Assembly: GCA_020850475.1 (NCBI GenBank)
Contig: JADZEO010000175.1
Coordinates: 1 to 35,169 of the forward strand
Length of the DNA: 35,169 bases
From: Bdellovibrionales bacterium
GTDB taxonomy: Bacteria > Bdellovibrionota > Bdellovibrionia > Bdellovibrionales > UBA1609
Direction: 5' to 3'
Numbering within the stretch: the stretch's first letter is position 1; the number at the start of each line of letters is the position of its first letter. A model generated the notes under the pieces. It was not told the origin of the DNA. It worked only from the letters and a program-made list of their open reading frames with translations, and ran no database searches. Of this stretch, positions 1-5,546 are shown one piece after another. The position numbers and the translations under genes were made by a program.

Positions 1-117
1 GAAGACCAAGAAAGATCTTGAACTACTACACCCCAGCTGAAATATTGACCAGCAAACCCGGAAAGAAGCCGAGAATAAAAACCTTCCTGTTCAGTTAATT
101 TGTCGCAGTTAGTGTGA
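1..117 (+). mobile_element. Right end of an insertion sequence abutting an integrase remnant
   Basis: The transposase tail ends at 98. From about 118 the frame of the recombinase remnant becomes alignable to the complete integrase further along, with a stop codon (TGA, 115-117) just before it. The IS end is therefore placed near 100-117. The other IS end lies outside the window, so the terminal inverted repeat and target duplication cannot be confirmed. Boundary is inferred. Confidence 0.45.
3..98 (+). pseudogene. C-terminal tail of an IS30-like transposase (cut by window edge)
   Basis: Reading from base 3, an open frame enters from the left edge and stops with TAA at 96-98. It contains RPRKILNYYTPAEIL, which fits the RPRK-x-L-x3-TP-x-E signature at the end of the DDE integrase core in IS30-family transposases. 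Only about 31 residues are in the window, so catalytic residues and intactness cannot be judged. It is labelled pseudogene only because it is partial here; outside the window it may be complete. The family call rests on one motif; a related rve-core IS family is possible. Confidence 0.6.
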
Positions 118-573
118 AAATTCGGGCGCGTGAGTATAAATAAATCGTACTGTTGGAAAGAGAGAAAAAGCGGTCCCACAAAAAATGGCGAACCGAGAAT
201 GGTCCCTATGAGCGAGGAGCTAAAATCCTTTCTAAAGGAATATAAACTCGCAAGGGGCGGAAATGGATATGTATTCCCAAGATTGTCTGGATGGCACTCA
301 GGTAAAGCTGCGGAGATACTACGCGTCTTTCAAAAAGAAAATGGGATTCGAGCGACAAACTTTCACTCCATTCGTGCTACTTTCATTACACAACTTCTGC
401 TTGCAGGTGTCGCTGTCACCAAAGTCCAAAAATTAGTCGGTCACAAAGACTTAAAAACCACAATGGACTATGTTCGGCTGATAGCATCTGATCTTGATGG
501 TTCGACCGATGCTTTATCTTTGAAGAACAATCACGATGGCGCAAAGGTTATTCAATTTAACCGTCCGTCTTAA
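118..573 (+). pseudogene. 5'-truncated tyrosine recombinase (integrase remnant)
   Basis: This is the C-terminal catalytic half of a tyrosine recombinase. Counting from the GTG at 130, the HxxR box is H79/R82, the second histidine H105 (in GHKDLKTT) and the nucleophile Y114. The N-terminal arm- and core-binding domains and the first catalytic arginine are absent. The frame is blocked by TGA at 115-117, next to the IS end. It aligns along its whole length with the last ~150 residues of the complete integrase at 1234-2325, including the shared FHxxRATFITQ stretch, so it is a relic of a related integrase. It runs opposite to the intact integrase and overlaps the XRE gene tail by 17 bp. It probably cannot recombine DNA. 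Confidence 0.75.
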
Positions 574-919
574 TACCCGATAGTTCCATAATTAACTGCG
601 ATATGATCTTCTGTTGCCTTGTGGGGAGTTTTCTCAGAAGGTCTATCGCTTTTTCATCTATCTTAGAGGTCTCTGCGGCTTCTTTAGCAAGTTTATTGGA
701 TAGCTGATCGAAATACTCAATACCCATTTTGTATGTCTTCAAAAACATGGTGAGCCTATCGCCTGTCGGTGGATACTCTTTAAAATTTTCAATCTGACTT
801 ATCAACGTTGTTGAGCATCCGAGTTTAGCTGCGGCTGCCTTGAGCGTCATTCCGCGTTTGATTCTAAAGTCTTTTAAGATTTGGGCTTGAGCTTTTTGCT
901 TCAATGAAAGTGGTTTCAT
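557..919 (-). CDS. XRE-family HTH transcriptional regulator
   Basis: A 120-residue protein with a Cro/C1-type helix-turn-helix at about residues 15-70 (KRGMTLKAAAAKLGCSTTLI followed by SQIEN). The remainder, about 75-120, is a helical tail that may dimerise. It is convergent with the integrase remnant. It starts at ATG 919 with no Shine-Dalgarno, and a TATAAC -10-like hexamer lies seven bases upstream, so its mRNA may be leaderless. A 7-bp inverted repeat (953-959/973-979) and phased repeats lie upstream and could be its targets. It plausibly controls the integrase or element maintenance; the role is inferred from position only. Confidence 0.8.
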   Translation of the reverse strand: MKPLSLKQKAQAQILKDFRIKRGMTLKAAAAKLGCSTTLISQIENFKEYPPTGDRLTMFLKTYKMGIEYFDQLSNKLAKEAAETSKIDEKAIDLLRKLPTRQQKIISQLIMELSGIKTDG

Positions 920-926
920 GTATGAC

Positions 927-932
927 GTTATA
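927..932 (-). promoter_or_regulatory. Candidate -10 box of the XRE gene (leaderless start)
   Basis: On the minus strand TATAAC is followed by seven bases and then the ATG at 917-919. Transcription would start at or next to the A of the start codon. The -35 region is weak. No AGGAGG-like sequence lies before the ATG. Confidence 0.4.
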
Positions 933-952
933 CTCTATGTCGAAATAGTTAA

Positions 953-979
953 AACTAAAAGTTTACTAAAAATTTAGTT
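953..979. promoter_or_regulatory. Inverted repeat, candidate operator of the XRE gene
   Basis: AACTAAA (953-959) and TTTAGTT (973-979) form a perfect 7-bp inverted repeat with a 13-bp spacer, just upstream of the candidate promoter of the minus-strand XRE gene. This is a typical position for autoregulation. Binding is inferred. Confidence 0.4.
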
Positions 980-1127
980 GGGCCACTCTTGGGCTTTTCT
1001 TGGGCGTTAGATTGATGTGGATTCTAGGTAAACCCAAGTAAACCAAAGTAAACTGTTTGGGGATTAAGTGTTTGAAAGGATTTGTGAAACGGTAAAGTGC
1101 GGTAAACTCCGTGAGAGTTTGGTAAAC
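978..1127. repeat. Two sets of helically phased short direct repeats
   Basis: TTGGGC occurs at 978, 989 and 1000, exactly 11 bp apart. GTAAAC occurs at 1028, 1038 and 1048, exactly 10 bp apart (unit GTAAACCMAA), and again at 1102 and 1122, with the near-match GTAAAG at 1092. Its reverse complement GTTTAC is at 961-966. All copies of a set sit on one face of the helix, as expected for cooperative binding by a recombinase arm domain, an excisionase or a regulator. The block fills the otherwise gene-free 920-1233 region between the XRE promoter and the 3' end of the integrase, where an ICE attachment site is often found. A short ORF across it (966-1163) has no protein-like features. Confidence 0.7.
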
Positions 1128-1153
1128 CGCTGAAATGTCATGAGAGAAAATTG

Positions 1154-1184
1154 GATGGGTCACTCTTTAAACTCGTAACCCATC
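1154..1184. repeat. Inverted repeat downstream of integrase
   Basis: GATGGGT (1154-1160) and ACCCATC (1178-1184) are a perfect 7-bp inverted repeat with a 17-bp loop. It lies about 50 bp past the integrase stop on the minus strand. No T-run follows it, so it is a weak terminator candidate; it may instead be part of the attachment or arm-site region. Confidence 0.35.
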
Positions 1185-1233
1185 GGTTTTAGTCGCCAAT
1201 CAAGCACCCATATTACCTGTTGTTACCTCGAAA

Positions 1234-2325
1234 TCAACGTCTGATTAGGCTTACGACGTTGTCATAAGCCACCTCGTCTTGAGGAATTTCGATCTTAAGC
1301 TCCTCAGTTGCTCCCTCGATATCTTTACCTGACAGCCGCAAATAGCCTTGCGTCGTCTTTAAAGACGAATGGCCGACAATGGCCATGACCTTTGAGAGCG
1401 GCACACCGTTATTCAGCATCTGCGTAATAAAGGTGGCCCTGAGGTCGTGGAACTTCACAGGTGTAATGCCGATCTCCTCACAGAAGCTTTTTAAAATCTT
1501 CGCCTGCTCTCCCTGTTGCCATTCCCACATGTGGGGGAGGACGAAGTCGGAATTGGGCTCAGATTTCGCTCGTAGCTCTTCGAGGAATTTTCGGCACTGA
1601 CTTGAAATCGGATAAATCCGGTTCTTGGCGGTCTTCGTCGGTCCCTCCCCATTGTGGCGAGTCCAGGCTTTGCTGATGGTGATCTTGCCACTGACAAGAT
1701 CAACGTCACTCCAGCGCAGACTATACAGCTCACCGGATCTCATGCCGGTGAGAAGCGCAAGGGTCCAGTGCGGATAAAATTGATGATCTTTCTTCTTCGC
1801 TTCGCGAAGAAGGATTTCGATCTCATTTTTATTGAGCACCGCTTGATGTGCTTCCGCGCATCTGACGCGAATGCCAACGGCCGGATTTCTAACGAGGAGG
1901 CCTTCTTCAATCGCGATGTTGAAAACTCGTTTCACGATTTTAAGCAAACCGCGCTTCGTGTAACTCGACACATGAACGCAGTCCTCGAAGATCACGCGAT
2001 GAACGTCACTGGGTTTAATGTCGGCGACAAACTTGTCTTTCCAGATCGGATTGAACCATTTGTCGAGACAGTGTTTGTAGTTGAGGTAAGTCGAGTAGCG
2101 ATACTCGACTCGATACTTCTCAAGGACGTGCGTGATCCAGTGCTGCCAAACGGCCTTGGCTTTATCATCGTCGAGTTCGACCATGAGCCTTGCCTCGGCC
2201 ATGCGCGCTTCTTTTTCGGTGTCGAAGCGCTTTCGCTTACCGATTTGTTTTCCGGATTTATCTCTGATTTTTACAAAGACTTCGAATCTAAGTTTGCCGT
2301 TTTGGATTACTTTTTTAAGTGCCAT
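1234..2325 (-). CDS. int: Tyrosine-type site-specific integrase
   Basis: A full-length (363 aa) phage/ICE-type tyrosine recombinase. Residues ~1-55 are an arm-binding-like domain rich in basic residues, ~60-155 the SAM-like core-binding domain, and ~165-340 the catalytic domain. The catalytic set is complete: R196 (in TGMRSGEL), a likely K near 229-231, H293 and R296 (HDLR), H319 (GHSS) and nucleophile Y328. It would insert and excise the element by strand exchange at att sites. It lies downstream of, and two bases from, the HTH gene at 2328-2597, a usual xis-int arrangement. A truncated relative is at 118-573. Phased repeats beyond its 3' end may be its DNA sites. Confidence 0.93.
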   Translation of the reverse strand: MALKKVIQNGKLRFEVFVKIRDKSGKQIGKRKRFDTEKEARMAEARLMVELDDDKAKAVWQHWITHVLEKYRVEYRYSTYLNYKHCLDKWFNPIWKDKFVADIKPSDVHRVIFEDCVHVSSYTKRGLLKIVKRVFNIAIEEGLLVRNPAVGIRVRCAEAHQAVLNKNEIEILLREAKKKDHQFYPHWTLALLTGMRSGELYSLRWSDVDLVSGKITISKAWTRHNGEGPTKTAKNRIYPISSQCRKFLEELRAKSEPNSDFVLPHMWEWQQGEQAKILKSFCEEIGITPVKFHDLRATFITQMLNNGVPLSKVMAIVGHSSLKTTQGYLRLSGKDIEGATEELKIEIPQDEVAYDNVVSLIRR

Positions 2326-2327
2326 GA

Positions 2328-2597
2328 TTAGCTCCCTTGCTGGTTTCGTTCGTTACGAATCAGCGAAGCGAGATAGTTCACGTCGAATCTCAAATGCTTT
2401 CCGAAGTACCGACACTCGATTTCACCTCGGCACTTTCGAATACGAAGCGCGTTTGGAGAAATCCCGAGCATCTGTGCAGCAGCCTTAGTCGAAGCCCATA
2501 CGGGCACTATTTGATTTTCAAAGAACAGTTCCTTCGAATTTACCGCTTTCTCGCTCCCTTGGCCATTTTTCTCTTCTCTTCTATTTCCCTGTGTCAT
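2328..2597 (-). CDS. Excisionase-like HTH (MerR/HTH_17-type) protein
   Basis: A small winged-HTH protein of about 89 residues. The C-terminal half (AAAQMLGISPNALRIRKCRG, then the RYFGKHLRF wing) matches the helix-turn-helix excisionase type in which a recognition helix is followed by a basic wing. The ATG at 2597 is preferred: AGGTG lies six bases before it; a GTG at 2606 is an alternative. It ends two bases before the integrase start, so the two are probably cotranslated. The likely role is a directionality factor, steering the integrase toward excision, or a regulator of int; the DNA target is unknown. Confidence 0.8.
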   Translation of the reverse strand: MTQGNRREEKNGQGSEKAVNSKELFFENQIVPVWASTKAAAQMLGISPNALRIRKCRGEIECRYFGKHLRFDVNYLASLIRNERNQQGS

Positions 2598-2621
2598 CTC
2601 TAACACCTATTTATTCTCTCT

Positions 2622-2732
2622 CCCGCCCGCCTCCTTCCCCTGTCTCCCTGACTACTTTCCACCGTTAAACATCTTTAGATGTAGGGGGAGAGTAGTCAGG
2701 GAGCTTTAGAAGGGGAACGGACGGCGGGCGGG
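2622..2732. repeat. 111-bp nested imperfect inverted repeat (candidate oriT or structured terminator)
   Basis: Four nested arm pairs match in order: CCCGCCCGCC (2622-2631) with GGCGGGCGGG (2723-2732); TTCCCC (2635-2640) with GGGGAA (2712-2717); CTCCCTGACTACT (2644-2656) with its complement (2691-2703); and ACATCT (2669-2674) with AGATGT (2677-2682). It occupies most of the 2607-2810 gap between the DNA-processing cluster and xis-int. No ORF of substance covers it. Conjugative origins commonly carry such repeats beside mobilisation genes, which favours oriT. A terminator that stops the upstream operon before xis-int, or a structured RNA, is also possible. Confidence 0.75.
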
Positions 2733-2810
2733 TTGGTTTAAGTCCTTAATTCGCCAAGTGAAAAAGTGGATAAGCGCGGACGAAGGTCCCAAGTGCTTGG
2801 ATATGGTAGG

Positions 2811-3656
2811 CTACGCATCGAAAAACTGATTGTCTCTCCTGAACTCTGTCGTCTTCGCTTGTAGAGTGTGACACCAGTTGATGAGCGAAGTTGGCTGTCC
2901 GCTTGCGTTGTAGAAGCTAGAAATCGGACTATCGCCCGCACTCATCGAATCAGAAAACAGGAAGAAGTTCTCCGTGTAGCCGCGTTTCTTGTGCGCTTTT
3001 TCCAGCGTCTTCTTTCGGTAGAGCAGGCGAATCGTCTCCGACAATCTTCCTGAGTCGCAGACGTAAATCAGGCCGTCGATATGCGTCTCGTAGATGTAAG
3101 TCTTTAGTTTCTGCTGGATGCGCTCATCTGACTTGCGGGTTCGCTCAATCTCAAACGCAACACTAGCTTTTCCGTGCGTTGCCGTTTTCGGAAAGATCAT
3201 CAAGAAGTCGGGTAGTAAGTCGAGAGGCCTTCCTTGTTGCTGCAAGATGCTTCGCGCCGGTGCGTGGCCTTCGATTTCGTGTTCGCGGATGATTTCGACT
3301 TCAGGAAATGCCCGCTTTATTGTGAGCGCCCAGAACTCACACCATTGGTTGTGAATCCAGTTTCGCCTATTCAAAAGCGGCCTTGCCGCTTTTGTTTTGT
3401 CATCTTTTAGTCTTAGGGCGACTTCATCGCGAACGGTTTGGGCGTTGTTGAGCTGATAGTAGAATGTGCTGGCGCTTCCAATGACCATATCGACGATGCC
3501 TTTGCGTTTCATGATTCCGACGGATTGGCGCAGATTCTTTTTCGGAATCGGCGGCGCGGTCATGCGGTGAAGCATCTCGAGAGTAAGTGGGCTGTGATCT
3601 CGGAGCAGTGTCAGAACCTCTTTTGCGACTTGGCGTTTTGGAACTTTGTCGATCAA
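2811..3656 (-). CDS. Replic_Relax-like DNA-processing/mobilisation protein
   Basis: A 281-residue protein. Residues ~1-75 look like a winged helix (KRQVAKEVLTLLRDHSPLTL, then an IMKRKGIV strand). Residues ~95-215 have the pattern of the replication-relaxation family (PF13814-like): a HNQWCEFW helix, a LLPDFLMIF strand with an aspartate, then VAFEIERTRKS and a lysine about 10 residues on. The acidic D...ExE...K layout is PD-(D/E)XK-like. It starts at TTG 3654-3656, overlapping the stop of the upstream gene by four bases (TTGA), so it is coupled to it. Lying beside the large palindrome and upstream of xis-int, it may process or bind the transfer origin. No HUH relaxase motif is visible in it. 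The family assignment is from pattern recognition. Confidence 0.6.
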   Translation of the reverse strand: MIDKVPKRQVAKEVLTLLRDHSPLTLEMLHRMTAPPIPKKNLRQSVGIMKRKGIVDMVIGSASTFYYQLNNAQTVRDEVALRLKDDKTKAARPLLNRRNWIHNQWCEFWALTIKRAFPEVEIIREHEIEGHAPARSILQQQGRPLDLLPDFLMIFPKTATHGKASVAFEIERTRKSDERIQQKLKTYIYETHIDGLIYVCDSGRLSETIRLLYRKKTLEKAHKKRGYTENFFLFSDSMSAGDSPISSFYNASGQPTSLINWCHTLQAKTTEFRRDNQFFDA

Positions 3657-3970
3657 AGTTCAGCTCCCTTCATTGCGAGCTGCGTTTTCGCCTGACGCCT
3701 TTGTCCGGCGGCTTTCAGCTCCATCAAACTCTTGATAGCAAGATCAATGTCGATGTCCTTTTTGCTCGCGAGGTTCCTGAGCGAGCGACGAACGTTCGTG
3801 TGCTTGATTTGGAGCGCTCGAACGTCGATCTTGGCCGTGAGCAAGATTTCGTTTACGACATCAGACATATTGATCGTGCCGCTTTGAAAATCGAGATTGG
3901 CCTCTTTGACGATCGCGTCGAGCGTCGTCCACGAATCTTCTGTGAGTATGACCTGAAGTTTCCTTTTCAC
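3653..3970 (-). CDS. Ribbon-helix-helix-like small protein, possible relaxosome accessory
   Basis: A 105-residue protein. The N-terminus (KLQVILTEDSWTTLDAIV, then a helix containing NMSDVVNEILL) has the strand-helix-helix spacing of ribbon-helix-helix DNA-binding proteins such as MobC or TraY-type accessory factors. The rest is basic and helical. It starts at GTG 3968-3970 after the Shine-Dalgarno GGAGG, and overlaps the lipoprotein stop by one base. Its place next to the Replic_Relax-like gene suggests it helps nick or load the transfer origin, or autoregulates the operon. Function is inferred. Confidence 0.6.
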   Translation of the reverse strand: MKRKLQVILTEDSWTTLDAIVKEANLDFQSGTINMSDVVNEILLTAKIDVRALQIKHTNVRRSLRNLASKKDIDIDLAIKSLMELKAAGQRRQAKTQLAMKGAEL

Positions 3971-4305
3971 TAGCGACCTCCTCGTTTGTTGGAATTGGGA
4001 ATGACGAACGGACTCGGCGGTAGGTCGCCGAAGTAGATTTCGGTCTGCCTTGTTGATGACTCGCGATCTTCGACCACTGACTGATGGACGAAGTAAGAAG
4101 TCAGAAGGCCAATCCCGAGCCCGATGCTGGCGCCGATGCCGACATCTTTAAGCTTCGGTTCGCCTCCGGCAGCTCGACCAGCGGCATAAGTGGCGGCGGC
4201 ACCTGCCATTGCTCCGGTTGCGGCACCCAGCCGGAATGATTGATCAAGCGTGCTGCACCCGCTGGTGAGCATCGCTAAGGTTGTTAAATAGAGAACAGCT
4301 CTCAT
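3970..4305 (-). CDS. Small glycine-zipper lipoprotein (VirB7/TraV-position)
   Basis: A 111-residue protein with a lipoprotein signal: MRAVLYLTTLAMLTSGC, with the lipobox LTSGC and lipidated Cys at 17. Residues ~28-75 are rich in Gly/Ala with small-residue spacing (GAATGAMAGAAATYAAGRA; then GIGASIGLGIGLL), which resembles glycine-zipper membrane segments. The C-terminus is polar. The ATG at 4305 has a strong AGGAGG about 7 bases upstream. In many T4SS operons a small lipoprotein of the outer-membrane core is encoded near the pore genes; this could play that role or act as an exclusion protein. The sequence alone does not decide. Confidence 0.65.
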   Translation of the reverse strand: MRAVLYLTTLAMLTSGCSTLDQSFRLGAATGAMAGAAATYAAGRAAGGEPKLKDVGIGASIGLGIGLLTSYFVHQSVVEDRESSTRQTEIYFGDLPPSPFVIPNSNKRGGR

Positions 4306-4398
4306 GAGCGATTCCTCCTGTATTGGTTAGACAGTGGAGGAGTGCCGAGAAGTGCGAGGGGTTGAGTGGAGTAGTAATAGGAAATTGAATGTGAGAAG

Positions 4399-4427
4399 CC
4401 CTGAGCTAGATCAATACCAGCTCAGGG
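4399..4427 (-). terminator. Hairpin downstream of the XRE gene of the NTase pair
   Basis: CCCTGAGCT (4399-4407) and AGCTCAGGG (4419-4427) are a perfect 9-bp inverted repeat with an 11-bp loop, 15 bases past the stop of the minus-strand XRE gene. The downstream strand is only modestly T-rich (TTCTCACATTCAATTT). It is a moderate rho-independent terminator candidate that separates the NTase/XRE pair from the lipoprotein gene at 3970-4305. Confidence 0.55.
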
Positions 4428-4442
4428 ACAATGCTTGCAGAG

Positions 4443-4877
4443 TTAGATAGCGTTTCTGACGTCGTCGAGTTTGGATTCGATCTTAACGCCGAGAGCATCG
4501 AGAACTCTCTGGGCCTTCTCGATCGAAGCACCATGGTACTCGTTTCGCTCATCGCGAGACACCTGCGGTTCCGATACGCCCAATCGGTCGGCCAAATCTT
4601 TCTGCGTCATGCCTTTGTAGATTCGAAGGGCGATGAGTGTGCGTCCGAGACCGTTGAAGTTGACGAATGGATCGAATTGGCCACGCTTCAATTTTTCATA
4701 CTCCGCGACTTCTTCTTTAAGCTGGAGCGTGAAAGAAACGAGTGGGTCCATTGCGAGTTTGATCTGCTCGTCACTCATGCCAGCGGCCTTCATTTTCTTT
4801 TCGTGAGTCTCAAGAGTTTTGTACTCTTGCTCTAGTCTTGTTTTTGCTTCCAAGTAGTCTTTTTCGATTTTAATCAT
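4443..4877 (-). CDS. XRE-family HTH protein, probable antitoxin of an NTase pair
   Basis: A 144-residue protein. Residues 1-60 are a charged helical, coiled-coil-like segment; residues ~78-135 are a Cro/C1 HTH (RIYKGMTQKDLADRLGVSEP, then QVSRDERNEYHG). It starts at ATG 4877 with GGAGG about 6 bases upstream, 12 bp after the stop of the nucleotidyltransferase-like gene, so the two form a unit. In toxin-antitoxin modules the HTH partner both neutralises the toxin and represses the pair. The palindromic operator upstream of the first gene fits that reading. Toxicity or neutralisation is not shown by the sequence. Confidence 0.75.
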   Translation of the reverse strand: MIKIEKDYLEAKTRLEQEYKTLETHEKKMKAAGMSDEQIKLAMDPLVSFTLQLKEEVAEYEKLKRGQFDPFVNFNGLGRTLIALRIYKGMTQKDLADRLGVSEPQVSRDERNEYHGASIEKAQRVLDALGVKIESKLDDVRNAI

Positions 4878-4889
4878 TATAAACCTCCG

Positions 4890-5450
4890 TCACTGAATCA
4901 CCCGGACAATTCCTTTTTGGCGAAAGCCGTTGCGGGACTGTCTGAAAGCGGATGGGAATTTCAAGTCGTTTCCAAATGCGTCAGTAATGCCCGTGCCCTG
5001 ACCCATATGCGGATAGAACTCGACGCGATAAAAGATCCACATAGGTAACTGGCGTTTGGAGAATCCTGCTACGGACCGGCGTGAGGCCGGGTCCCAGTTC
5101 CAGATCTTGTGTTGGTCCAAGTTGTTTAAGCTCGACACGATCTGCTCAAATTTCTGAATATCATTTTTGTCGTACAGGGACAGATGTGGGTCGAAGTAGC
5201 CATCAATGTCGTTTGGATGATCTTTGTCTTCTACGAAAGAGCCATCTAAATAAATGTCCGTGATACCGACTTGCCAGAGTTGCTTGATGAGAACAGCGGC
5301 GTTGTCGACCAATTGACTTCGCCACTTCGAATCCCAATTCGGAGAGCCGCAGCCGCGAACAAGGATGCTGTTCTTGATATCAAGAATTGTCGCATCGTAT
5401 GTGCCCGGATCTAAAACTCCATCTTTGTTGAACTGTGCTGGGATTCCCAT
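4890..5450 (-). CDS. Nucleotidyltransferase-fold protein (DUF6932-like), possible toxin
   Basis: A 186-residue protein. The segment LDGSFVEDKDHPNDIDGYF carries the G-S-x(n)-D-x-D motif of the polymerase-beta-type nucleotidyltransferase fold, where the two aspartates bind metal. The N-terminal half resembles DUF6932 proteins (LDPGTYDATI opening). The C-terminus ends KGIVRVIQ after a conserved-looking basic stretch. ATG 5450 has a strong AGGAGGAG close upstream. It is followed by an XRE gene after 12 bp. Families with this layout often transfer nucleotides onto tRNA or protein, but the substrate here is unknown. It is embedded between the T4SS and DNA-processing genes, so it could stabilise the element. 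Confidence 0.6.
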   Translation of the reverse strand: MGIPAQFNKDGVLDPGTYDATILDIKNSILVRGCGSPNWDSKWRSQLVDNAAVLIKQLWQVGITDIYLDGSFVEDKDHPNDIDGYFDPHLSLYDKNDIQKFEQIVSSLNNLDQHKIWNWDPASRRSVAGFSKRQLPMWIFYRVEFYPHMGQGTGITDAFGNDLKFPSAFRQSRNGFRQKGIVRVIQ

Positions 5451-5466
5451 TCTCCTCCTTATCGGT

Positions 5467-5507
5467 TAACTTAACACATAGGTTAAGTTATTTCCAGTGT
5501 TAACTGG
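5467..5507 (-). promoter_or_regulatory. Promoter and palindromic operator of the NTase/XRE pair
   Basis: TAACTTAAC (5467-5475) and GTTAAGTTA (5482-5490) are a perfect 9-bp inverted repeat with a 6-bp spacer. On the minus strand a -35-like TTAACA (5498-5503), a 17-bp spacer and a -10-like TATGTG (5475-5480) precede the gene. The palindrome overlies the -10 box and spacer. A second imperfect palindrome, CCAGT/ACTGG (5494-5498/5503-5507), overlies the -35 box. This is the layout of an autorepressed promoter; the -10 match is weak. Confidence 0.6.
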
Positions 5508-5546
5508 TCGGCATCTATAAGTAACTGAAATTACTAAGGAAAAAAC

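Noticed and set aside
966-1163. 65-residue minus-strand ORF between the XRE gene and the integrase
   Set aside because: It lies over the phased repeats and the inverted repeat, has no ribosome site and no protein-like pattern. The DNA structure explains this region better.
1654-2331. 225-residue plus-strand ORF inside the integrase
   Set aside because: It is antisense to the complete integrase, which has all catalytic residues; the product has no recognisable motif.
2622-2732. Retron-type non-coding RNA at the large inverted repeat
   Set aside because: No reverse transcriptase is encoded in the window, so a retron is not supported.
4431-4835. 134-residue plus-strand ORF over the XRE gene
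   Set aside because: Antisense shadow of the HTH gene, whose start, ribosome site and motif are clear.
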